The notes under the pieces are model-generated. The model was not told the DNA's origin, did not search any database, and saw only the letters and a program-made list of their open reading frames with translations. Below are positions 40,849 to 51,535 of a DNA stretch of 64,000 nucleotides, one piece after another; position 1 is the first letter of the stretch; the number at the start of each line of letters is the position of its first letter. A program made the position numbers and the translations under genes. This DNA is from Pogonophryne albipinna (Eukaryota > Chordata > Actinopteri > Perciformes > Artedidraconidae): positions 1,432,824 to 1,496,823 of the forward strand of contig CM053258.1 in NCBI GenBank assembly GCA_028583405.1. The letters run 5' to 3'.

Positions 40849-43008
40849 CTTCTTTCCGTTCATGACGAACGCCTGGCGAGGGTGCTGGACGTCCTCACCA
40901 GTCACAACATCACACTCAATGGGGAAAAGTGCACCTTCGCCATTCCAGCCATCGAGTTTGTGGGGTTCCGCCTGACCGCGGACGGCCTCAGCCCGCTACA
41001 CTCCAACGTAAAGGCGGTGCTGCGCCTGCCTGAGCCGTCCTGTCCAGCTCAGATCGCTTCGTTTCTGGGGAAGACTACCTGCGTTTCCTTCCTCAGTACT
41101 CCTGGACCACCTCCCCACTACGCGAACTCCTGAAACAGGACGCAGTCTGGGAGTGGACCCCGGCCTGCTATGCCGCTATTTGCTAGCTCAAGACGCAGCT
41201 CACCTCAACGCCGGTGCTCGCATTCTTTGACCTGGCGACCCCCACGTTCGTGACCTGTGACGAGTCCAATACGGCAATAGGGGAGGTGCTGTCCCAGATC
41301 CAGGGGGGCACAGAACGCCCAGTGGCATTCGCCTCTCGGTCCCGCAACTCGGCCGAACAGAAATACTCAGTGGGGGAGCGAGAGGCGCTGGCCTGCGTCT
41401 GGGCGTGCGAGCGGTGGCACATGTACGTGTATGGGCGACATTTTACGTTGCGTACTGACCATCGGTCTCTCACAGCCCTGCTTGCTACAACGGGGTCGGG
41501 GCACAAACCGCTGAGGATCTACCGCTAGTCAGAGACTCCTGCCGTATGACTTCACCACAGTGTTTACTCCGGGCAGGGAGAATGTGGTGGCTAACCTGCT
41601 CTCCCGCACCACCCCCACCCCAGCGTCCGGCGCGGGCCTGGACGCAACAGAGTCAGAGCTCATACTCATGCTCCACGCCCCGCTTCAGGCCGCGGTTTCC
41701 CTGGAGGACCTTCGGCTCGCGTCGGAGGAGGACCCCACGCTCTCCCGGCTCTGCACTTATATCCGGGAGGGATGGCCTGCGAAGTTCCCGGAGGGGCAGG
41801 CATATTTTCATCGGGTCAAGGATGAGCTGACCTGCTGGAACGGTGTCTGCGTGGCCCGGGGCCTCCGCACGTTCGTTCCCATCGACCTCAGGGCATGCGT
41901 ATTGGCTATGACGCACGAGGGCCACCTGGGTATCGTGAAGTTGAAACAGCGCTGCAGGGATTTGGTGTGGTGGCCGTGCATAGATTGAGATATAGAGACA
42001 ATGGTGAAGGAGTGCACGGCCTGCCTGGTCAGTGGCAAAACTGGCCCGCCACCCCCACCGCCACTGCAGCCCTTGCAGTGGCTGCGCGCGCCTTGGGAGC
42101 ACATGCAGCTGGACATCTGTGGGGAGCTGCATGGCATCCCGCACCACCAACCCTTCCTCCTGGTGGCCTACGACCTCCATTCAAAATGGCCAGAGGTGGT
42201 CGCCACAGGGTCCGTAACGGCTCGGGTGGTCACAGACTTCCTCTCCTCTCTGTTTGCTCGGTGGGGCAGTCCTAACGCCATCACTACAGAACGGCCCACA
42301 GTTTGTCTCAGCTGAGTTCGCCACCTTTGTGGAAGAGAGGGGGATTAAACACATCCGTACAGCTTTCTACAACCCGCAAGCAAATGGGGGAGTGGAAAGG
42401 TTCAACCAAACCCTAAAGAACGGGATCAGAGCACACCTGGCAGATGGTCTTCCGTTCTCTACCGGGTGACGCCGCATTCAACTACCGGCAGCTCCCCAGC
42501 CCTCTTGATGATGGCCCGTGAGCTGCAACTCCATTTGGATCGGCTACGGGCCCCGGCGGCCGTCATGCCAACAGCCGCACCCTGCCAGAGCGCCAGGGTC
42601 GCAGAGGCTCAGCGTCGCATGAAGCAGTGGTTCGACAAGAGACGGAGGGTGAGAGCGCCTCCCTTCACAGTGGGGGACTGGGTCAGGATTCACCGTCCTA
42701 ACCGGGACCACAAGCTGCTATCCTTCTGGACGGCGCCGACAAAGGTCACCGCTCAACTGGGGTCAGCCACCTTTCGTCTGGCCGACGGATCACGGTGGCA
42801 TGCAAGCCGGCTTCGGAAGGTGGCACCGCCCCCCATTGTGGACCCAGGGCCCAGGGAGGACGGGGACTTTGCTTTTCCTGATGAGAAGTTGCAGGGTCCA
42901 GCCGGGTTCCCACATGAGCCGGTTGAGCCAGTGGTTCGTCCTGAAGCTCATCCGGCCCGTGTCCGGGTCAGACCAAGATACTTGGAAGACTATATTGTGA
43001 GCTTGTGA
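40849..43008 (+). pseudogene. Ty3/gypsy pol, 3' half, decayed
   Basis: Starts in the C-terminal part of reverse transcriptase (HDERLARVLDVLTSHNITLN, FVGFRLTADGLSP), then RNase H (EVLSQIQGGTERPVAFASRS, near 41280-41500), the integrase zinc-binding region (HEGHLGIVKLKQRCRDLVWW), the core (WEHMQLDICGEL; HIRTAFYNPQANGGVERFN near 42340-42410) and the C-terminus up to TGA at 43006. Stops or frame changes occur near 41131, 41526, 41986, 42300 and 42467. Base composition (GC-rich) differs from the BEL part. The gag and 5' pol are missing. Confidence 0.88.
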
Positions 43009-43339
43009 CTCTCAGGGGTAATGTTGAGAGCATAGTCTGTTGCGTGGCAGAATAATCCACATGGCTATGCTGGTGACTGGCAGTCTACTCAGTTCATCTA
43101 GAGTAGATAGCTAAAAGTTAATTGGGTTCCTTGTGGGGGGGTAAATGTTATGTATGTGTCACATCAGGTGTGACTGTGCCTTTAAAGAGCCTGTGACAGC
43201 CTCCCAACAACTGTTGTGCAATGAAATATTGAATACAACATCGACCCAATTTCTCCGGTCAATGACGGGAGAGTTTTGAAAGTGACAAAACAATATTCCA
43301 CACATTTAAAAACACTTAAACAATTAAACAATGTTTACC

Positions 43340-43775
43340 CATGATTCAAGCTCCTTTCCTGGGTAATAAAGTGAGATGAAGTAGCCTGTCCTCTGGGTGC
43401 GCTCTGTGGGTCTCGCAGCCCGCTCCTCTCTGGCTGCGCTCTGCCTCTATTCACACCACTTTTCCCCAGGTTTCAGAGACTTATTGCTGGGTAGAAAAGC
43501 CATGTGCATCACCCTGGATCTCTGCATGTGTGCCTGTGATTCTGAGACCCTAACAGCAGTGACTCTGCTGTTTTACCTTCTTGTACATTTCGTGAGTCAA
43601 ATGTGGACGAAATGGACAGATTTCTGTCCACATCAGCGGCTGTTGAATGAAAACAGTTTAATGCACTTTCAACACTCATGTACCCGGGATTCGAGCTCCT
43701 TTCCTGGGTAATAAAGTGAGATGAAGCAGCCTGTCCTCTGGGTGTGCGCTCTGTGGGTCTCGCAGCCTGCTTCTC
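43340..43775. repeat. direct repeat within the TTAA element
   Basis: gattcaagctcctttcctgg followed by gtaataaagtgagatgaag and cctgtcctctgggtg recurs at about 43340 and 43690. A diverged third version lies near 47590 (aggattcagacaccttccc). Confidence 0.85.
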
Positions 43776-44418
43776 CGGGGTGCTGGAGTCATTTTCAGGC
43801 TCCTCTCCACAGTTGTCCACCTAAAAATGATTTTTAATCATTATTTTTGCATTTCAATGATCTATCTTCTCATTAATACGGTTCCCTAACACAATGCACA
43901 TAGTCTGGAGCTCACTGGGGTCCTGCATATGCTTTAATCAGGCGTTTTAACATTTTTTTTTCCATGAAAATGATTTTTATTCACTATCATGGGGCTATAT
44001 AAATCAAATTCCGGGTAATTCGGAGCACAATTGTGCCTTTTACTATTTAAATGTATTTGTATTGTATATGTTTGGGCTATAAAAGTGACATTTCTGGGTG
44101 ACTTTGTCAGTTTATGGAGCTTATCCCACAAATCCTGGAGGTTCCAGGCCGAATTTGGGAGCTCATAGGCGGCCTGCCATGCACCCCCACCCGTGGAAAG
44201 AACAACAAATTAAAGAAAACGGTCAATTATATCGTTAAATAATCAAAGATGAAGTTTAAAAAAATTCTCGAAAAACCGACTAAGTGCCAACAGAGAAGGG
44301 GCTCAACACAGCTCAACCCTTCGGCGCTTCGGGCCGAAGCCCCGGACACTTTTCCACTCCCCTGTTGCAACTTACAACGGAGAGGGGAAACCAAGCCTCC
44401 CCTACTCCGTCAAAAAAA

Positions 44419-44658
44419 ATGCATTCATCAATTTCAGACTACTGTCTGCACGAAATCGCAAACCTGGTTTTTGAGAGGACTCAGAAAAAAAACGGGTCTG
44501 ATTTCATGGAGGAATGTATCCGCTCCATGTGCACTCTGGCTCGGATTCATTTGTTGCCCGGAGACCCCTCAGCATGGTTCTTACCAAACTTTAAGTTTTT
44601 GAACTGGTCTCTGGAGGAATGTAAGGGGAGTTGGCAGGGGACTCTACCCGCATTATGA
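44419..44658 (+). CDS. short unrecognised reading frame in the TTAA element
   Basis: 79 codons from ATG 44419 (MHSSISDYCLHEIANLVFER) to TGA-free end at TGA 44656; the frame upstream is also open to about 44284. Its last part (LEECKGSWQGTLPAL) lies in a block repeated at 48310-48412, so the frame may be chance. I do not recognise the product. Confidence 0.25.
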   Translation: MHSSISDYCLHEIANLVFERTQKKNGSDFMEECIRSMCTLARIHLLPGDPSAWFLPNFKFLNWSLEECKGSWQGTLPAL

Positions 44659-45047
44659 GACACTATTTTTGGATACATTTTCTCACTTTCACCCCTTTTC
44701 TATGGATTAATTGAAATACACTCTCTTTGCTTTACCCCAGTTATATCACTCTTTCCTCCTTTGACCATAAAACGTGTTTCCTGCTGGGGTACTGCCTGGT
44801 TCCGGGGCACCCCAAACCCTCTCATGGTCGGGGCACCATGAATTGATGCATCGGACCCAATGTTGCCATCACCAGCCCCGCGTTGGTGCGGAGGTGGGAC
44901 CATCTAACCCGGTGGTAACCCAAGTCCTCCCTTGGTCCGTGTACCAGGCATTGAAGCATCGGACCCATGGTTGCAATCACCGGTTACGCTAACGCATATA
45001 AACAGAAAATAATTTAAATACAATTCATTGTGTCTGTTTTAGTAAGG

Positions 45048-46460
45048 ATGTCGTCCGAATGCCCGGTGTGCAGACTCTTCTATCTGGCTTTGAACAAGCA
45101 CCTTAAGCATAAACATGCATTGCGGAACCTGGAGGAAAGAGGCATCATTCTTAAAATGGCCAGTGGCAGAATAAATGTTCGGACCAAACCCTGTCCCATC
45201 ACAGGGTGTTTGTATGCTGGGAAGAGACCGTCATGTAACTCATGACCACCCTGAGTTCTCCCGAGATGAGGCACATCAGGTCATGGCAAGGCTGAAGCAT
45301 AGTGCCCTGCAGTTGCTCCATGACCTCCGAGAGACTAATCCCATCATTGGAATGGCTACATCATTGGATATAGACAATGAGGAGGAATACCCGGTGCACC
45401 CTCCACCCTTCTCCCCACATACCGAGTGTGACGAAGAGGACTGCAGGCAGGTGGTGCTGGAAAATGTGGCATTGAGGGCTCAGAAGGATGCCCTCATTGA
45501 TGAGGTGAAGACCCTGCGCTCCAGGCTGAATAAGGGGCTAAAACCCAGGAAGCAGAGTGCCACTGCTGCTGTGCTTGAGGAAGAGGAAGAATGTATACGA
45601 TTTAAGGGCCTGGCAATCTCAAGTACCTCCGGCATAAACACAGTAGCCTCCGGCAGGAATACCCCTCTCAAGACCCCGGTCAAGACTGTCATGCATTCAC
45701 CAGAAGCCTCCGGCAGCAATACCCCTCTCAAGACCCCGGTGAAGACTGTCATGTGGTCCCCAGAAGCCTCCGGTAATGAGACCCCTCTCAAGACCCCGGT
45801 CAAGACTCTCATGCGGTCCCCAGAAGCCTCCAGTAGTGAGACCCCTCTCAAGACCCCGGTCAAGACTGTCATGCATTCACCAGCAGCCTCCGGCAGCAAT
45901 ACCCCTCTCAAGGCCTGGGTGAAGACTGTCATGCGGTCCCCAGAAGCCTCCAGTAGTGAGACCCCTCTCAAGACCCCGGTCAAGACTGTCATGCGGTCCG
46001 CGGAAGCCTCCGGTAGTGAGACCCCTGTATGCCAGAAGACCTATGCGTCTGTCTACAATAAGCTGAAAGCTAATCTCGCTAATGACTGGCCCTCTCCCCC
46101 AAATCACTGGCTGACAATATCAAGCATCTCCAAGATCCAGAAATCAGGTCGATTCTCGCCAGGTTTATGTGTCACGACGTCAGCACTGCAGACCGGTTCT
46201 ACGCGAATACGCCTGGAATAAAGGAGGGATTGAAGATCCGCTCCATGTTCAGGGCGGCAGCAGCTGCAGCAGCATCATCAGAAGGAGGTCTACCGCCGTC
46301 AGATACCTCCGAAGAGGGCTCAGGGGCGGAGAGCAGCGATACCTCTTCTTCAGGGCCGGTTGATACTCCTGATGAGGGCACAGGGGCCGTGGACTCAACC
46401 TTTTTTCCCCGGTGCACTGTACAAGTTAGACGGCTAATATGGCACCTGGGCCCCCGCTAA
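45048..46460 (+). pseudogene. zinc-finger protein with 20-residue repeats and recombinase-like tail, broken
   Basis: From ATG 45048 the N-terminus has two atypical zinc fingers: CPVCRLFYLALNKHLKHKH, and CPITGC...DRHVTHDH after a one-base frame break near 45225. The linker contains EERGIILKMASGRINVR. A region of about 130 residues follows, then six to seven copies of a 20-residue unit (SPEASGSNTPLKTPVKTVM-type, 45649-46027) with many Thr-Pro sites. After another frame break near 46105 comes DPEIRSILARFMCHDVSTAD and RFYANTPGIKEGLKIRSMF, like the C-terminal HxxxTAxxxY end of tyrosine recombinases, then an acidic Ser-rich tail to TAA 46458. The recombinase core is not visible. The architecture recalls a family expanded in fish, by memory only. 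Confidence 0.55.
45649..46027 (+). repeat. 60-bp coding minisatellite
   Basis: Copies of acccctctcaagaccccggt then caagactgtcatgc at 60-bp spacing (45660, 45720, 45780, 45840, 45900, 45960), in frame with the zinc-finger gene. The period is exact and codon-preserving, unlike intronic arrays. Confidence 0.95.
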
Positions 46461-46490
46461 TCATGTTTTTATTATGTTTATTATGTATAT

Positions 46491-47179
46491 CAGGGGTCGC
46501 AAACCCTGGCACGCGTGCCAGCATTGGCACCGTAACCAGTGGCACACTAGGAATAAGTGGAAAAAGTGTGCAAAAATATTTAAATTGTATTTTCGGATCC
46601 TGAACGAGACCACCGCCAGAGTGCGTCTCCCCGTTACCTGCAGAAGGAAGCCATGCAGGCAGCGCAGCCCCGCTCTCTTTAACTCCAGGCGACTTTCTGC
46701 CGCTTTCCTCTGTGGTGCGGTGCTGATCGTTTCACCACAGAGGAAAGCACTTCACAAATTGCAGTAGGCCTACCCATAAGGAGCTGTACACATGCCGCAG
46801 TTTTTGCGTGGCTGTGTCTTTAGTTGAAAGCCCAGGGGCGATCTGCTCATCTCTCATTGAAATAATATGCTACAAAGGGGCGGACTGGCCATCTGTGTGT
46901 AGAACTTTCCTGTCGGCTCCCAGACCGTAGTCGCGGAAACAGGGGGATGACTCTCTGTCGTCTCCCAGGGCAGAAGCAACAAGCTTCAGGTTCAATAACC
47001 CACTTTAGCTTAAATGACTGGAGAGGCGAGCTCTTCTTGGGAGGCCGTTGCATTTATTTAGCTGTTCTTCTGTTTCTCAAAATACATCACAGACCTCTGT
47101 TTTTCTGCTTCCTCGTTTCACTTCCAGAAACATACACACGTTCCCTCAGTGTCGCTCTGCTATCCACACACACATGCCA

Positions 47180-47225
<46 letters not shown>

Positions 47226-47450
47226 GGACAGCGATCTCATCTCACTCTGCATGACCCTAATATCATAACATATGTGTTCTGGAGAATCACAGAACGGACG
47301 ATCGTCCTTATTATTATGCCGTTTAAACCAATTATTTCAATGTGGTTGCTAAATTCGGCATCATGTAAATTTCGTTGACAGGTCCACACACTTCTCCCCC
47401 CGCCCTCCGGCGATAGTTCACGAGCATATCAAAAAGGTTGCCGACCCCTG
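46491..47450. mobile_element. hAT element, 960 bp, perfect target duplication
   Basis: Ends caggggtcgcaaacc and, inverted, caggggtcggcaacc, flanked by identical 8-bp copies atgtatat (46483-46490, 47451-47458). Contains a CT run at 47184-47223. No transposase frame recognised, so non-autonomous. Nested in the TTAA element. Confidence 0.92.
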
Positions 47451-47907
47451 ATGTATATTATATATATTGTGTATACTGTTTTTGTAAAAATCGTGTGTTA
47501 ATTAAATAAATAAGAAAACATTCATATAACATTGAAGGTTCCCAGGGGCAGATCCAGTGCCAGGTATCAGACTATTTAAACAATGTTTACCCAGGATTCA
47601 GACACCTTCCCTGGCTTGTAAAATGCGGTGATGCGCCCTGGAGGTATCAGACTATTTTAAACAACTTTTCCCCACCTTTCAAACACTTATTCCTGTGTTT
47701 TAGCCTGTCATTTTTTTTTTTTTGTGGTGCCGTGAATAAGGCCGAATATGGATGCCGATTGGCGGACGGTAAAGCACCGCAAAATCCATCCCCCTTTTAG
47801 GGTTACCAGGGGCTTGAGGGTGTGATCATCTGGGTTTAGTCCGCGGGGGAGTGCTTAAGTCCGGGGGCCCGGGGACTCACGGTGTGCGAGGTTATGGAAG
47901 TGCGCAT

Positions 47908-48200
47908 GTGAGGGAGACATGCTGGAGGTCATTAGTCCGTTCTTTGGGGCTCTGTGAGGGGCCACAGAGAGGTGCAATTACTGGTCTCTCTCCTGGAGGT
48001 GTGAAATAAGCAGAGTACCCATGTGAGGGAGACATGCTGGAGGTCTGTAGTCCGTCCTTTGGTGGTCTGTGAGGGACCACAGATTAGTGGTTTTCGCGGT
48101 CTCTCTCCTGGATGTGTGAAATAACCCAGTGCCCAAGTTATGGAGGCATGCTGCATCATTAGTCCGTCTTTTGGGGCTCTTGGAGCAGCCAAATTGGCCA
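47908..48200. repeat. ~115-bp tandem repeat, three copies
   Basis: gtgagggagacatgctggag starts copies at 47908 and 48023; a third, diverged copy starts near 48137. Each holds tagtccgt.ctttggggct and ctctctcctgga.gtgtgaa. Confidence 0.85.
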
Positions 48201-48419
48201 TGATAAGATGCATCAACACATGTGTTAACAGAATCAACACATGCGATACTAGAGTCAACCTACTCAGCCTGTTCTCACTGGTTTTCCAAAAAGTGAATTT
48301 GACTATTTTGACTCTGGAGGAATGCAAGGGGAGTTGACAGGGGACTCTACCCGCGTTATGAGGCACTATTTTCGGATAAAGGTTCTCACTTTCACCCCTT
48401 TTCTATGGATCTCCAAAAA

Positions 48420-49232
48420 GTGAACTCAGACTTTTTCTGACTGTGGTAAAATTCCTGGGTAAAATTAGGTCTGTCACTTTGGGTAACCGCACCACTCTCG
48501 GACGTCTCCCGAGTGCCTCTAAATAGGGAAATTCCTTCGACTCATTTTGAAGTTTTGGGGGAAGCCGGAAGTGACGTCAATGCGGGAACGCTTCACTGTG
48601 CGATGAGAGAGCCAAACACGGACAAAGTGTGTTGTCATGCGTAGAAATGGTGAATTGCTGAGTTTAGGCACGTTAATAACATTTTAATGAAGTTGACTAC
48701 AGTATATTCATATTTGTCAGTGCTTTCATGTCAATTTGGCGAACATAAACATAAGTGATCGTGGTGAAGATGATGATTAAATTAGGATTACAAATCGGTA
48801 GTGAGAGCTGCTGAATTTCCTCCCGTCGGATGTGATATAAAAACAAATCGATTATTTTTGTAGTTGTAAACTCAAGTGGATGAAACTACATTTATTAGTG
48901 CTTTCATGTCAATTCGGCGAACATACGATACATTAAATGATCTTGAGAATGATGATTAAAAATCGTTTGTTTGAGCCGGTCTGCATTTCCTGATGAGAAA
49001 ACAAACCGATGCTTTTTGTAGTTGTAGTACACCAACATGGATTAAACGTGTGTTTTTTTTACCACAATGTTTTGGAAATTAATGGATAAAATGCACAGAG
49101 TATTATTATTATTCCCACTCCGATCGGGACACTAGGTCCACCGTTTCCCCGCAGCGAGGCTCCGCCGTTGACAGTTTACGTGGGCTGGGCTGGGTGCAGT
49201 GGGCCGGTACCGAAGTGGGCCGGTCGGATAAG
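48420..49232. other. right part of the TTAA element, no gene recognised
   Basis: Holds a diverged ~190-bp duplication: gtgctttcatgtcaatttgg at 48719 and gtgctttcatgtcaattcgg at 48898, both followed by cgaacata and gatgattaaa. No coding sequence supported. Confidence 0.55.
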
Positions 49233-49484
49233 TCACCAGCACATCCCCCACTCCCCCCGTTGACAATTTACTAGCGGTACCGAAGTGGGCCGGTCGAGAG
49301 TCCCGGGCTGATTTTTAGTCCCAGTCCACCACTGGCTACATGACCGTATGATCGCCCATATTGACCTAATTCCTAAACTTCTAACAGATAAAACATAAAC
49401 CGATCCTTCAGCCTCATATGAGCTCTCCGACACGTTCAAAATTAAACTGTCATCGCTGTCATCGCTTGCTGCTGTGTGCGCCAT
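49233..49484 (-). pseudogene. possible first exon of a transposon gene, unrecognised
   Basis: From ATG at 49484 the minus strand reads MAHTAASDDSDDSLILNVSE then SSYEAEGSVYV, acidic and Ser-rich, about 250 bp inside the right end. Position and composition suggest the N-terminus of the element's own transposase, of which nothing more remains. The frame after about 40 codons is probably not coding. Confidence 0.35.
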
Positions 49485-50198
49485 CGTGCGTTTACATGCA
49501 TGGTATCCTGAACGGTGCAGCTGGAGCGCTTGGCCCGCAATGACGTCACACATAATTTGGCGGGACTTGAAGAATCCCCGAGAAGATCCAGAAAATGGTC
49601 AACATTGAAGGGCAGATTAATGGTTATCAAAGTACAAATATCCAAAATCAGTTCAGTAACGGTTTTCAAGGGGACAATATTTACTCAAATTGATGGGTTT
49701 GGATGATGGGGGAAACCCGTGTCACAGGCTCTTTAAGATGGCACCGGGAGGTTGGGGATGTGTGAACCGGACACAGTTAGTTGTTGTTGTGTTGTCATGG
49801 GAGCGTGTGCAATAACGTGTTCAATAAACGGTCAACCTAAATGCCGTAGTCCATAGTCTTATATATATACAACACATACAAATACAGAGAGTAATGTAGC
49901 CTATACTGAGTGATATATATTTTACACATTGCTCTGCTTTCTGCACGGAGCTCACAGCTGTTCTCACTGTAAACATCGCGTCGCGATGAAAGCAGTTACT
50001 AAAATAATATCCAGATGATGCATGCAGAGCTGTCATTGGCTGAGATAAGTCCGGCCGTGCGTAACGCCTCCACCATTCCCGGAAATGCATCCGTGGAGGA
50101 GCCGTGGAGGACCCATCAGTGTATCCTCGGTTAGAGCTCCTCCAGAGAGCCTCCTCGATGCTCGGTCCTCGGTCCTCGAAGTGCATTTAGAGAAATTA

Positions 50199-51254
50199 GG
50201 GTTGCGTTCCGATAATCCAAAAATCAGCTCCTAAATTCTAACCCTATCTCCTATTCCTTGACCTCTGAGTGAAAGGTCACGGGGTTAAGGGATAGTGGAT
50301 AGGAGAATTCAAAAGGACTTAGGAGAAGAGACTGCGGTACTTTAGAGAATCGACTGCACTTTCACTATCCGACGTGTTTATGATGCGCCAGCGGACGTCA
50401 TGAATGTGCGTCTGCTGCTGTGGGGAAACTATGGAAACTACAGTTTTCTATACAGCGGACTACAACATGGATGTTCAATAAGAAGGAGGGACTACTGTAA
50501 ACTCATCTAGAGACTCTGCACCGTGCTCTGATGCTGTTGCTTTAGGCTTTATGAACGTGGACAACAGAGAAACATATTCTTCATGACCAAAGTTGGAATT
50601 GAAATAACAAAGGAAAGTGAAACTTCTGCTCGTCCCCCTCTCCCTCCGGTCCACATTAATACAAATGATCCCAATACGTATGATTGATGAAAAGATCTTA
50701 AAATCAATACAAATGTATTTATTATAAACGTTAGTCCTTAACATCTATCAGTGTGTATATCACCATTCAAACACCTTTTAAAAGTTGAACAAACCCCACA
50801 CAGCTCAGTAAAGACTGTGAGATGTTGACTTTATTTGATCATTTCAGTAAAAACTAACGTTCATATTTCTCTCTTTGATTATAATACTGATGAACGTTCA
50901 GAACAAAGCACTTTGGCAACTTCCCACATACGTTTTAAAATGCTTAATAAGCACCGTAACTTTCATGATATCATTTCTCCGTCATAATCGGTTGTTTCCG
51001 TGAACGGCCGACTGTTGAGTGACGGCAAATGCTGCGGCTGCAATGCATTGTGGGGCAGCATTTTCTCCTCTCCTTTCGTCAAGGGAGGTCCAGTGGTTCC
51101 TAAGCTAAAGGAGGTTATAAAGGAAGTTTGAAACCTCCTTTCCTTTCATTTAGAGAATTGGAACGGCACTTATCATGGCTGCCACTGAGGGACTTCCGGG
51201 TCATTTCACTTGGTTAGGAAGGTTCCTAAGCAAAATGGACTATTGAAACGCAAC
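50199..51254. mobile_element. inverted-repeat MITE, about 1.05 kb
   Basis: Left ggttgcgttccgata and inverted right ggttgcgtttcaata, flanked by TAG on both sides (or TA). Interior has ctcctaaattctaaccctat and other A/T-rich sequence. It appears inserted in another element whose flanks (50140-50195, 51260-51345) are rich in cctcggtcctcg. Class uncertain. Confidence 0.55.
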
Positions 51255-51535
51255 CTAGATGTCCTTCAACATGGCGCGCTGAAATCCATTTCCGGGTCAC
51301 TACCGGAGGACCGAGGAGTCGAGGAGGGTTCATTTAAGAATTGAGAAGCCTCTACAAACAGCCGACATGACAACATTAAGACCCTTTAACTGCGATGATC
51401 TGTTGAAATTCAACAACATGTGAGTGAATTACCTTCAGTTTAACTCTCCTTTAGTGCTTCCCTCACCATGTGCTGCCCTTTGGCCCTTTCTCATTTCACT
51501 AATTTCCCTTCCTCGATTCCTCGATTCACTGAGAG

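Larger units (their letters stand above)
44610..48412. repeat. ~100-bp block at both sides of the cargo gene
   Basis: ctggaggaatg.aaggggagt followed by aggggactctacccgc and ctttcaccccttttctatgg occurs at about 44610-44710 and 48310-48412 in the same orientation, bracketing the zinc-finger gene and the hAT insertion. Confidence 0.85.
43186..49732. mobile_element. 6.5-kb TTAA-flanked transposon with cargo genes
   Basis: Perfect 13-bp inverted ends agagcctgtgaca (43186) and tgtcacaggctct (ending 49732), bounded by TTAA at 43182-43185 and 49733-49736. TTAA duplications fit piggyBac or Kolobok. Inside are a short reading frame (44419), a broken zinc-finger/recombinase-like gene (45048-46460), internal repeats, a nested hAT element (46491-47450) and, near the right end on the minus strand, a start exon with an acidic N-terminus (49484). 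No recognisable DDE transposase is left. Confidence 0.8.
43146..49876 (+). mobile_element. 3' LTR of the gypsy fragment, split by insertion
   Basis: After a G-rich purine tract (gtggggggggtaaa) the LTR starts tgttatgtatgtgtcacatc at 43146 and runs to TTAA at 43182. It resumes at TTAA 49733 with gatggcaccgggaggttggg and a polyadenylation-type caataaacgg near 49833, ending about 49876. The exact end is not certain. The 6.5 kb between are another transposon. Confidence 0.75.

Noticed and set aside
47870..48370. Minus-strand frame of 144 codons
   Set aside because: It overlies the 115-bp tandem repeat and shows no domain or splice support.
43186..49732. A herpesvirus-piggyBac fusion element like those known from medaka
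   Set aside because: TTAA ends are compatible, but no herpesvirus-like gene is recognisable and the size is far smaller.
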